Assembly: GCA_900762945.1 (NCBI GenBank) | Contig: CAAFIN010000072.1 | Location: 1 to 7,779 of the forward strand | DNA length: 7,779 bases | DNA from: Clostridia bacterium | GTDB lineage: Bacteria; Bacillota; Clostridia; Christensenellales; Pumilibacteraceae | Direction: 5' to 3' | Shown here: piece by piece, positions 1 through 7,570 of the stretch | Position numbering within the stretch: position 1 is the first letter of the stretch | Layout of the letters: each line of letters opens with the position of its first letter | Notes under the pieces: model-generated | What the model saw: only the letters and a program-made list of their open reading frames with translations | What the model was told of the DNA's origin: nothing | Databases searched by the model: none | Position numbers and translations under genes: made by a program

Positions 1-621
1 GATAACGTCGTCGACTTCGGTGAATTCCGTGGGCGGAGTGATGATTTCTTCGCGGACTTTATTGATACGCGAGGAAATGTCCTGCATTTTACGGGCGCGT
101 TTAAGCGAGTAGAAAAGGTCGACGAACTCGCCTATGCCCTCGACGATAAGGAAAATGCCGGTGATGACGGCGAGAATCACGGCGGAGGCTTCGCGGGTAA
201 GACCGAGCGCGACCGCGCCGAGGATAATCAGCACCGCGCCGGAGAGCGCCACGCACCACCACTTGTTAAGCCCGAACGCGCGGAAGTCGAACGAGCGGAT
301 CACGCGGATAAAGCCGGTGACCATAGCCCACAAGCCGAACAGCACGGGAAACAGATCGGCGATAAAGCCGTTGGTGACCATGCAAGTCACGCCTAAAAGA
401 ATAGTCACGATGCCGTCGAGGAACACCCAGCCCGCTCCCAGCACGAGCATACCGCCTCCCGAGAACGCCGCGATCGTGATAATGCCCGAAGCAATCAGCA
501 TCGCGCCCAGCACGAACGACAGCCACCCCACCGTATCGTAGGGAAACACGAAGCACAGCACTCCGCATACTATCAGCATAAGCCCCGACAAGCCTTTCAA
601 TATCATAGACGACGGTTTCAT
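1..621 (-). CDS. HdeD/DUF308-family six-helix membrane protein (3' end beyond window)
   Basis: I translated this frame directly: it opens with ATG at 621 and stays open for 207 codons to the left edge, so the C-terminus is missing. The N-terminus reads MKPSSMILKGLSGLMLIVCG. Six hydrophobic segments can be seen at about residues 10-27, 32-52, 58-77, 85-107, 122-141 and 146-170. They are Gly-rich, with short loops, in the pattern of three helix-pair repeats typical of the HdeD (DUF308) family. A charged tail follows from about residue 173 (SLKRARKMQD...) and is probably cytoplasmic. HdeD is linked to acid resistance in E. coli, but most family members, especially in Clostridia, have no known role, so I claim only family and membrane location. 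The start is fixed by GGAGGT 7 nt upstream. The gene has its own promoter and lies downstream of a terminator, so it is transcribed separately from the giant lipoprotein gene. Confidence 0.88.
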   Translation of the reverse strand, partial: MKPSSMILKGLSGLMLIVCGVLCFVFPYDTVGWLSFVLGAMLIASGIITIAAFSGGGMLVLGAGWVFLDGIVTILLGVTCMVTNGFIADLFPVLFGLWAMVTGFIRVIRSFDFRAFGLNKWWCVALSGAVLIILGAVALGLTREASAVILAVITGIFLIVEGIGEFVDLFYSLKRARKMQDISSRINKVREEIITPPTEFTEVDDVI

Positions 622-628
622 AATTTTT

Positions 629-634
629 ACCTCC
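629..634 (-). promoter_or_regulatory. Ribosome binding site of the HdeD-like gene
   Basis: The minus strand reads GGAGGT, followed by the 7-nt spacer AAAAATT and then ATG. This is a near-full match to the anti-Shine-Dalgarno sequence at ideal spacing, and it decides the start codon at 621. Confidence 0.9.
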
Positions 635-661
635 GAAAATACTTCTCTTCCTTTCATCTAA

Positions 662-690
662 TTTATACTACCGATTGAAAATTTTGTCAA
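662..690 (-). promoter_or_regulatory. Sigma70/SigA-type promoter for the HdeD-like gene
   Basis: On the minus strand a perfect -35 hexamer TTGACA (690-685) is followed by a 17-bp spacer and the -10 hexamer TATAAA (667-662), one base from consensus. Transcription should start near 655, giving a 5' leader of roughly 35 nt that ends in the strong ribosome binding site. No riboswitch would fit in so short a leader. The spacing and match make this a strong housekeeping promoter by sequence; its activity is inferred. Confidence 0.88.
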
Positions 691-696
691 ATATCC

Positions 697-725
697 CTCG
701 CGAGTTAGTAATACGCTATCGCGAT
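697..725. promoter_or_regulatory. Paired TCGCGA palindromes upstream of the -35 (possible operator)
   Basis: Two 8-bp perfect palindromes, CTCGCGAG (697-704) and ATCGCGAT (718-725), share the core TCGCGA. Their centres are 21 bp apart, about two helical turns, and the nearer one begins 7 bp upstream of the -35 box of the HdeD-like gene. Such phased dyads are the kind of arrangement used by dimeric regulators, but no regulator gene is in the window. CG-rich hexamers are common in this sequence (TCGCGA also occurs inside the large gene near 5702), so this could be chance. Confidence 0.3.
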
Positions 726-760
726 TTCGGTATAATATCTCCCCCCCTTGTCTCCCGAGC

Positions 761-800
761 AAAAAGAAACGAGCGGACGCGTGTTGCGCTCGCTCGTTTC
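761..800 (-). terminator. Rho-independent terminator of the giant lipoprotein gene
   Basis: On the minus strand a 10-bp perfect stem is formed by GAAACGAGCG (800-791) and CGCTCGTTTC (775-766), with a 15-nt loop that can pair further. It is followed at once by TTTTTG (765-760). The hairpin begins 35 nt after the TAA stop of the lipoprotein gene. The T-tract lies only on the minus-strand exit side, which fixes the direction. It separates the lipoprotein unit from the HdeD-like unit. Confidence 0.9.
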
Positions 801-835
801 GCGTAATCTCCTACAAAAGAGGATAGTTCTTAATT

Positions 836-3800
836 TTAGCCTAATGCGGAAATTATCGCGGTATCGCCGGTCCAGTCGAACGCGGTAATCGGTACACCGC
901 CCTGCTTCACTACTTTGATGCCCGAAGTATACGTAGCGCCCGAAGTAAAGAAACCGTAAGTATCTCTCAACTTAGCGTACTTATCCGCATTTTCGGTTGC
1001 GCTGATAGTGTAAGCGAGATTGCCGTTGAGGTACAGCCTGACGGAGGCTTCGGTCACGCATACCGCCAAAGTCGCTTTTTGGTAATCGACGTCGGTTTCC
1101 GTCGCAACAACGAGTCCCATATCAAGCCACGGTTCGCAAAGTATGCGGATTTTGATTGCGCCTTTATCGCCCGCAGTACCGACGTATTCGCCGAGCGCGA
1201 AGTAAACGTGTTTGGTCGACTGCGCGGAAGAAGAAACGTAAATGCCGGTAGAAGCCCACACGTCGTTAGTCGTGATAAGGTTTGCTACGGTAACGGTGGA
1301 CAGCAACCGCGACGAACCGGCAGACCCGGAGAAAATTTTCCATGCGTTGTTCTCGGCTGCACCCGGGGTTACGCTTTGTGCATCAGAACTATATGCCCAA
1401 CCGCTATCGATTTTGGCAAGCCCGAAGTTTACGTTGCTCACGTTGCTTGCGTTGCCTTTGACTTCGATAAAGTTCGTAACGGTCATAAACGAAGCGTTTT
1501 CGAAATCGAGAACCCACGCGCCCTCGGGCAGCTCGATCGAATACGTACCGTCGGCGTTGACCTTGTTTTCGAATGTTTTCATAAGGTTGCCGCCGCTGTA
1601 CGCTTTGATTACCGTCGCGGCAACGGACTTAGCCGAATCCGCGCCGTAAACCGAGGTTTTCGTCACGGTGCCGCCGACAGTGTAGTACGGCGATGCGGTA
1701 ACGACCTTATGCGAAGAAGCGTAGAATTGCGCGGTATAAGTCGTGCCGCTGACCGAGGTATCCAGATAAATGCCGTTCGCGGCGATCATGACCGGTACGT
1801 CGCTGACCTTTGAAACGACTACGAGGCTGCCGAGAGATACTTTGCCGTTCGTGACGGGCGTATCGCTCACTTTCGCGGTAATGCCGTCGGACAGAACGAG
1901 TTTGCGTTCGTTGCCGGTTACGTAACTCCAGTCGGAGAAGGTCGCGTTCGTGTTGTCGCAAGTGCCGAAGCCGAAACTGTATTCTCCGTCGGGGCTGAGG
2001 TAATCGGTCAATTTCCTAGCCGTCTGTCCCCAACGCGTAACGACGGTAGCGTCCTCGACTTTAATATCCGTAACGAATTTGTCGTTTACGTACACTTTGA
2101 GCATAGCGAGATTGCTTGCCATTCTGACGACGGAAAGTTTCGCTCTCTCGCCGTCGAGTACGAACGGATTCGCCATAGACGAATATGCAATATAGCCGTC
2201 GCCGAGGTTAGCGTAAAGGTCGTAGCCGCCCGTGATTTTACGGAGCGTTATTTTGAGAAAGTTCGTTTTCGTAACGTCGCGGACGACAATGCCCGCACCT
2301 TTCCAGTCGGTGGTTATTTTATCAACGTAAGTCGTGACGGCGAAGTCCGAGCCGCTGCCGAAGTACGCGGTTATATCGCCGCTGTTGGTGATTTTTCCGG
2401 TATTCTCGTCGAAAGTCAAACCGCTCATATCGGGTTTGACGAGCGTGAACGCAACGTTCACATTCTCGACCGCCGCATTCGTCACGGCAATCGCGCCGCC
2501 GATCGCCGGCATAAATTCGGCGTGTTCCGCTCTCACGGTATACTCGCCCGCGGACAAGAACACGGAGTACTCGCCGCTTGCGCCGACTACGTCGGTAAAC
2601 TCGGTCGCCGCGCCGTCCTTGATAAACTTCAGCACGGTCGAGGAAAGATCCGCGGTAGCGTAATCCGGGTAAGAAATCGTGCCGCTGACCGCGTAAGCCT
2701 CTTCGTAAGTCACGGTGTGGTTGCCGGTGACGGTGAACGAAGCAGTATAAACGTTTTCGTTATGGTCGGTCGTAACGGCAACGCCGTCTACCGAGAAAGT
2801 AACGAGGTTTGCGCTCTCGATTGACACCGTGACGGTATCGCCGAGGAGGACTTTGCCGTCCGTAACTTCGGTTTCGCCGACTTTCGCGGTGACGCCCGCG
2901 GGGAGCGAAAGCGTTCTTTCCAGTAATTTATCGATAATCGCGCCGTCTGCGGTCGCGTCGAACGCGGAAACGGTAACGTTCTCGCCCGGTTTTACGACGG
3001 AAAGGCACGGCTTGTAGTTCGCGTTTTCGGCGAAGAATCCTATCGATTTGAGTTTTTCGTAAATCGCGGTGTTCTGCGTTGCCGAAATCGTATATCTCAA
3101 CGTATCGTTGACGTAGAGGTAAACCGCGTTGTCCGCTACGCACACGGTGAGTTTAGCCGCCGTATAGTCCGCGTCGGTTTCGCCCACGCCGAATTCGGTG
3201 ACGTACTCCCACTTGTCGAAACGGAGAATACGGATTTTAACCGCGCCGTTCTCGCCAGCGTTATTTACGGTTTCGGTCAGCGAGAAGTACATAATGCCGC
3301 CGCTCTGCGTTTCGATTCTGATACCCGCAGAAGCCCAGCCGTCGTACCGGGTGTCGATATTGCTTACGGTCATAGTGGCAAGCACGCGGCTTCCGCTGAC
3401 TCCCGCGAACGTTTTGAACGCGCTGTCGACGTTTGCGGGCAAGGTAACGCGCTTGTTCGCTTCGTCGTAAACCCAGTCGCCCCAGCCGCCGTCAATCTTG
3501 GCGAGCGTGAATTCCGCTTCGCCCACGGTTGCCGCGCCGCCCGAAACGGTAACGGGCTTCGACACGGTCATAAAGTGCGGGTTCTCGAATTCGAGCGTGT
3601 ATTCGCCGTCGACAAGCCCGATCGAGTAAGCGCCGCCCGCGCCCACGTTGCCCTCAAACGTGCCGACGAGTTCGCCGCCCGCGTAAGCCTTGATCGTGGT
3701 TGCGGTAATATCTTTGGTAGCGTCGGAAGAGTAAATATCGTTTTTGCCGATCGTACCGGTGACGGTGCGCACTTCCTTGACGGTTACGGTGTGGTTGCCG

Positions 3801-6800
3801 GTAACCGCGAACGAAGCGGTGTAAACGTTTTCGTTATGGTCGGTCGTAACGGTAACGCCGTCTACCGAGAAAGTAACGAGGTTTACGCTCTCGATAGACA
3901 CCGTGACGGTATCGCCGAGAAGCACTTTGCCGTCCGTAACTTCGGTTTCGCCGACTTTCGCGGTTATTCCGTCGCTAAGCGTGAGCGTTCTGCCCGCGAC
4001 CGCGTACAGATCGTCGAATTTAAGTCCGTAGCCCCAGTCGGAGAAGGTCGCGTTCGTGCTGTCGCCGGTCGACAAGCCGAAGCGCAATCCTTCGTCTGCG
4101 CCGAGGTGATCGGTAAGTTTCGTGTCGGGCGTACCCCAGTGTTTAACCGCGGTGCCGTCCGCTATCTCGATTCTGCCGAAGTAGTTGTCGTTTACGAAAA
4201 TCTTGACAGAAGCCCCTCTTCTCACGACGGTGAGTTTCGCTCTGTCTCCATTCGCGAACGGATCGGACATACGGGGCAGTTCGATATAACCGCCGCCCAC
4301 GTGTACGAACACGTCGCAAGCGCCCGCCGCGTCATTGGTCTTGCGGATAAGAATACGCATATCGGTATTCGCGCCGCCCAAAGCCACGCCCGCGGCTTTC
4401 CAATCGGTCGTAATCCTGTCGATATAAATCGTGACTACGAAGTCGGAGCCGCTGCCGAAGTACGCAACGATATCCTTGCTGTTCGTAAGTTTGCCTGTAG
4501 CCGCGTCGAACGTGAGGTTTGCGGTATTCGCGGGCTTCACGAGCGTGAACTTAACCGCGGCGGTCTTGTTATCTTCGCTTATCGTGACGGCGGTCGCTTT
4601 CGCGTAAGCCGCGGGGTTGGTTGCCGTGATCGTATATCCGCCCGACGGCAGGTCTACGGCAAACGTTCCGTCCGCTTTGACGATGCCGGAATAAGTGAGC
4701 GCGTAGCCTTCGCCCGTGAATCCGAGTTCGGTCTTGGTATAGTCGATAGTCAGTCCGTCGAGGTTTTCGCCGAGTGCGACCGAGCCGGTGACGCTTACCA
4801 GCGAGTCCGCAAACGATACGGTTACTTCACCGCTGTGGATCGCGGTAAAGGAAACTTCGCCGCCGCCCGCGATGATTTCGGCTTCGTCGCCGTAGGTCAC
4901 GATCGCGGTTTTGTCGCTGTCGATCGTGACGGTGAACTTGTCGCCGTACTTGATTTTGCCGTTTGTCGTTCCGCCGATAGTCGCGGTACCTTTGGTCGTA
5001 TCGTACTCGCCCAAAGTCACGGTTTCGTACAGCACGGTTTCGATATAGTCTTGAACTTCGTCGCCGAGTTTTATCGAGTAGTTCGAGAACTCGAGGCGGC
5101 AAGGCTGCGACTGGCAAACGGTGAACGCGTACGCGCTCATCTTCTCAAACGTGGCGTTGCGGGTGCGCCAGATTTCCACGTAGTCGTCGCCGTCCTTAAA
5201 CAGCATAGCGACTACCTCTCCCGAACGCACGAGTTTGAACGTAAGCGTTTCGGGATTTTCCTTTGCGCGCAAAGAGTAACTTACCGGCACGGAAACGTTA
5301 TAAGCTTCTCCGCCGCCGTTCCACCAGCCTTTCGGGCTGATACGCAAGCCTTCGTTAAACACGAAAATCTCAAAGCGATTGCTGCCGTCGGTGAGCGAAA
5401 CGCCCATACACGGCTCGGCTTCGTACTTGCCGTCCTCGGTGATTTCGGTCTTGTTGCCGATAGTAAAGTCGATTACCGCGTCCTTACCGGTCTTGTCGGT
5501 AAAGTACGCGAGCGAGCCGTTGGACCCGTTTTCGGCGTAGATCACCGAGTCGGCTTCGCCGCTCATATCCCAAGTGTTTACGGAAGAATCGAAAGTTCTG
5601 CCGCCGATCGTGACCGAGCCGCCGACCACGTTCTTTTCGAGTTCGACGTCGGGTACGCGCACGGACTTATCGTCGGCGTTTACGGTAATCTCTATCGTTC
5701 TGTCGCGATAGCCCGCGGTCTTGATATTGAGGACGTAATTGCCGTCGAGCATGATCGTCTTTTCGCCCACAACGTAAGTGCCGGCGGGAGAAAGCGTGAA
5801 GTTAAACGAGCCGTTCGAAGTGGGAGCCGCGGTATAGAACACGCGCTTATCCGCGGGAGAAGTGAGCGTGAGGAGCGAAGTCGTGACCGCTCTGCCCTCC
5901 GCCGAAATCTTGCCGGTGACGCGTACTCCGCCGCTAAGCCGCGCGAACGTCGCTTCGATAGCCGAGTCAGCCTCGATATCGGCGAACGTGACTTTGCTCG
6001 CCGCAAGGTTATTCACGACGTAGTCGTATCTGTCGACGCCGTTTACCTTGAACGACGAGAGGACGAAGCCCGCGTTCGGCGTGACGGTGACGGTAAGGCT
6101 GTCGCCTTTACGGAGCGCCGTTTTGTCGACGGTGACGAAACCGCCGTCGCCTGCGGTCACGCTTACGTTATAAGCGTACTCGGAAATTATCGCTTTCAGC
6201 GCGTCTGTGTTATCCGCATAGTCGGCAGCCTGAAAGTCGCTGAACTCGACTTCCGCGCTCAGTCCGTAAAGACCGGGGCAAGCGCCGTCCTTGATCCAGT
6301 CGACGCGCTTGATAAGCACGAGTTCGTTGTTTATAAAATAGAACAGGTTCTCGTCGTACTGAATACACTTGAGTTCGATCCGATCGGTAGCGGGGTTAAA
6401 GCCCTCGGGTTTCGCATAGTTGCCTTCGCCCACGTCGTTCCAGCCGGTGTATTTGTCGAGGGTGTGGAAGTTCCACGAAGCCGCGCCGTCGAGAATGCTT
6501 CTGCCATGTACGTAGAAAGCAATCGATTCGGTTTCGTCGCGCATGCTGATAAGACCGGCGCTCGGGTACTGATCTTTCCAGTTACCCGCGTGAGTCGCGC
6601 CGCCGAGCATTTTCATTTTCGCCGAAACCATATACTTCGACGAATTTATACTCTTGAAGAAGATAGCCTGCTCGTCAGGTCCCTCTGCCTTGACTACGCC
6701 CTCGTCTATACGGGTAAGATCCCAGCCGCTCGACTTCGAATAGCCGTTAGCCGCGTCGCCCACGACCGCACCCGGTTTATCCGCGTTGATATAGCCCGCC

Positions 6801-7555
6801 GATCCGAACTTCATGCCCGCGATCGGACGGTACCAGTTCTGATGCAGATTCTCGTCGTAGGTAAGCCCGTAATCCCAACCGGGGTTGCCGTAAATGAAAA
6901 TCGGGGTTATCCACTTGTTTTCGCCCGCGTCCGCTACGTTCTTGACGTGGCGGTAGTACGGGATAATGCGCACGAACTCGGGAAGTCCGTCCGTAGTATC
7001 GATGTTCAGCGCGTCCCACGAAACGAAAAGTTCCGCGGTCATTTCCGTCGCTTCGAACTTCATTATATCGCCGTTCGTCTTTGCTTTCGCCTCGAAACGA
7101 GTCTGGTTTCTCGAAGCCGAGTCGAACGCGTCGACGAAGAAGTTGAACGCGCGCATCGCGTGTCCGTCCTGAACGTCGGAACCTTTGATATTGAACCAGA
7201 ACGCCGAATTCGCGGGGTTAGAGTTCGTGCTCGAGAAGTTAAAACGAGCGCTCCACTTCATATCGGGATCCTGCGCTTTCGCGCCGATATACAAGCCCTT
7301 TTCTGTGAATATCGTGGTGTAATTCACGGTCACGCCGTCCTGAACGTGGGTAAGATACTGCCGGTCTTGCCAACGCGCTTCGGACAGGTCGCCGTCGATA
7401 GTCATGTCCGCGTCGTGTTCGTCGACGAACTCTTTTTCGTATTTCCAGTCGTAATCGGTCTTTTCGCCCGTCTTGTTGCCGCCGCAAGCGGTGACGAACG
7501 CCGCCATGGCGCACAACGCGAGCGCGAGAAGAATTATACCGAATTTCTTTTTCAT
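836..7555 (-). CDS. Giant modular surface lipoprotein: CBM9-like domain plus LamG-like/Ig-like/carboxypeptidase-regulatory-like repeats
   Basis: About 2239 aa, exported and probably lipid-anchored. The N-terminus has a Lys-rich start, a hydrophobic core and the lipobox VTAC with the lipidated Cys at about residue 24, then a Gly/charged linker. Rough domain order: CBM9-like 47-250 (signature MTIDGDLSEARW near 51; GLYIGAKAQDPD); LamG/DUF1080-like beta-sandwich 253-446; InlB/bacterial-repeat domain 460-540; carboxypeptidase-regulatory-like 541-643; LamG-like 646-830; Ig-like 846-920; regulatory-like 921-1011; LamG type A 1012-1187; Ig-like 1189-1258; regulatory-like 1260-1353; LamG type B 1356-1546; Ig-like 1546-1616; regulatory-like 1618-1708; type A 1710-1882; Ig-like 1884-1956; regulatory-like 1958-2052; type B 2052-2239. 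I see no hydrolase motif, SLH domain, sortase signal or second membrane segment. The likely role, by inference, is binding of glycans or host/food polymers at the surface. The ATG at 7555 is preferred over the adjacent in-frame GTG at 7558 because GGAGG lies 8 nt away. The upstream gene ends 15 nt before it, suggesting an operon. Confidence 0.9.
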   Translation of the reverse strand: MKKKFGIILLALALCAMAAFVTACGGNKTGEKTDYDWKYEKEFVDEHDADMTIDGDLSEARWQDRQYLTHVQDGVTVNYTTIFTEKGLYIGAKAQDPDMKWSARFNFSSTNSNPANSAFWFNIKGSDVQDGHAMRAFNFFVDAFDSASRNQTRFEAKAKTNGDIMKFEATEMTAELFVSWDALNIDTTDGLPEFVRIIPYYRHVKNVADAGENKWITPIFIYGNPGWDYGLTYDENLHQNWYRPIAGMKFGSAGYINADKPGAVVGDAANGYSKSSGWDLTRIDEGVVKAEGPDEQAIFFKSINSSKYMVSAKMKMLGGATHAGNWKDQYPSAGLISMRDETESIAFYVHGRSILDGAASWNFHTLDKYTGWNDVGEGNYAKPEGFNPATDRIELKCIQYDENLFYFINNELVLIKRVDWIKDGACPGLYGLSAEVEFSDFQAADYADNTDALKAIISEYAYNVSVTAGDGGFVTVDKTALRKGDSLTVTVTPNAGFVLSSFKVNGVDRYDYVVNNLAASKVTFADIEADSAIEATFARLSGGVRVTGKISAEGRAVTTSLLTLTSPADKRVFYTAAPTSNGSFNFTLSPAGTYVVGEKTIMLDGNYVLNIKTAGYRDRTIEITVNADDKSVRVPDVELEKNVVGGSVTIGGRTFDSSVNTWDMSGEADSVIYAENGSNGSLAYFTDKTGKDAVIDFTIGNKTEITEDGKYEAEPCMGVSLTDGSNRFEIFVFNEGLRISPKGWWNGGGEAYNVSVPVSYSLRAKENPETLTFKLVRSGEVVAMLFKDGDDYVEIWRTRNATFEKMSAYAFTVCQSQPCRLEFSNYSIKLGDEVQDYIETVLYETVTLGEYDTTKGTATIGGTTNGKIKYGDKFTVTIDSDKTAIVTYGDEAEIIAGGGEVSFTAIHSGEVTVSFADSLVSVTGSVALGENLDGLTIDYTKTELGFTGEGYALTYSGIVKADGTFAVDLPSGGYTITATNPAAYAKATAVTISEDNKTAAVKFTLVKPANTANLTFDAATGKLTNSKDIVAYFGSGSDFVVTIYIDRITTDWKAAGVALGGANTDMRILIRKTNDAAGACDVFVHVGGGYIELPRMSDPFANGDRAKLTVVRRGASVKIFVNDNYFGRIEIADGTAVKHWGTPDTKLTDHLGADEGLRFGLSTGDSTNATFSDWGYGLKFDDLYAVAGRTLTLSDGITAKVGETEVTDGKVLLGDTVTVSIESVNLVTFSVDGVTVTTDHNENVYTASFAVTGNHTVTVKEVRTVTGTIGKNDIYSSDATKDITATTIKAYAGGELVGTFEGNVGAGGAYSIGLVDGEYTLEFENPHFMTVSKPVTVSGGAATVGEAEFTLAKIDGGWGDWVYDEANKRVTLPANVDSAFKTFAGVSGSRVLATMTVSNIDTRYDGWASAGIRIETQSGGIMYFSLTETVNNAGENGAVKIRILRFDKWEYVTEFGVGETDADYTAAKLTVCVADNAVYLYVNDTLRYTISATQNTAIYEKLKSIGFFAENANYKPCLSVVKPGENVTVSAFDATADGAIIDKLLERTLSLPAGVTAKVGETEVTDGKVLLGDTVTVSIESANLVTFSVDGVAVTTDHNENVYTASFTVTGNHTVTYEEAYAVSGTISYPDYATADLSSTVLKFIKDGAATEFTDVVGASGEYSVFLSAGEYTVRAEHAEFMPAIGGAIAVTNAAVENVNVAFTLVKPDMSGLTFDENTGKITNSGDITAYFGSGSDFAVTTYVDKITTDWKGAGIVVRDVTKTNFLKITLRKITGGYDLYANLGDGYIAYSSMANPFVLDGERAKLSVVRMASNLAMLKVYVNDKFVTDIKVEDATVVTRWGQTARKLTDYLSPDGEYSFGFGTCDNTNATFSDWSYVTGNERKLVLSDGITAKVSDTPVTNGKVSLGSLVVVSKVSDVPVMIAANGIYLDTSVSGTTYTAQFYASSHKVVTASPYYTVGGTVTKTSVYGADSAKSVAATVIKAYSGGNLMKTFENKVNADGTYSIELPEGAWVLDFENASFMTVTNFIEVKGNASNVSNVNFGLAKIDSGWAYSSDAQSVTPGAAENNAWKIFSGSAGSSRLLSTVTVANLITTNDVWASTGIYVSSSAQSTKHVYFALGEYVGTAGDKGAIKIRILCEPWLDMGLVVATETDVDYQKATLAVCVTEASVRLYLNGNLAYTISATENADKYAKLRDTYGFFTSGATYTSGIKVVKQGGVPITAFDWTGDTAIISALG
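2712..2890 (-). repeat. Near-identical Ig-like module repeat, copy 2
   Basis: This 179-bp block matches 3786-3964 without gaps and with 10 mismatches that I counted by eye, about 94% identity. It encodes the Ig-like core containing AKVGETEVTDGKVLLGDTV and TTDHNENVYTASF. It lies between LamG type B copy 1 and the next regulatory-like domain. The offset to its partner is 1074 bp, a multiple of three. Confidence 0.9.
3786..3964 (-). repeat. Near-identical Ig-like module repeat, copy 1
   Basis: Partner of 2712-2890, in the same orientation and reading frame. This copy lies between LamG type A copy 1 and the following regulatory-like domain. The N-terminal edge just outside the block (LSDGITAKV) resembles the third Ig-like module near 1900 rather than its near-identical partner (LPAGVTAKV), so the high identity is confined to the core. 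Confidence 0.9.
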
Positions 7556-7562
7556 CACGTTT

Positions 7563-7570
7563 CCCTCCCC
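7563..7570 (-). promoter_or_regulatory. Ribosome binding site of the giant lipoprotein gene
   Basis: The minus strand reads GGGGAGGG directly after the upstream TAA stop. The GGAGG core (7568-7564) is 8 nt from ATG at 7555 and 5 nt from the overlapping in-frame GTG at 7558. Both starts are reachable; the ATG is favoured by codon and spacing. No promoter is visible between the two genes, so the lipoprotein is probably read through from upstream. Confidence 0.85.

Larger units (their letters stand above)
839..6180 (-). repeat. Five-fold Ig-like / regulatory-like / LamG-like module array within the lipoprotein gene
   Basis: The unit [Ig-like or bacterial-repeat, carboxypeptidase-regulatory-like, LamG-like] occurs five times. 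Recurrent landmarks are regulatory-like domains ending FTLVKP (twice) or LAKIDGGW/LAKIDSGW, LamG type A with AYFGSGSDF and NATFSDW (twice, from about 4520 and 2425), and LamG type B with GWAS(A/T)GI and a terminal AFD element (twice, from about 3490 and 1405). The last four units form a duplicated super-unit A-B-A-B with a period near 700 aa. A 25-bp stretch at the end of both type A copies is identical in DNA (1928-1952 and 4034-4058, offset 2106 bp). The first unit is more diverged. Confidence 0.82.

Noticed and set aside
134..568. Open frames at 134-541 (plus) and 266-568 (minus)
   Set aside because: Both overlap the HdeD-like gene in other frames. The HdeD-like frame has the ribosome binding site, promoter and six membrane helices; these two have low-complexity, Arg- or Pro/Thr-rich products.
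731..736. A TATAAT hexamer on the plus strand
   Set aside because: There is no acceptable -35 hexamer at 16-18 bp upstream, and no plus-strand gene follows it; downstream lies the 3' end of the minus-strand lipoprotein gene.
741..747. A run of seven C (G on the minus strand) in the intergenic region, considered as a phase-variation tract
   Set aside because: It is short, about 50 bp upstream of the -35 box and outside any promoter spacer or coding region, so length changes have no obvious effect.
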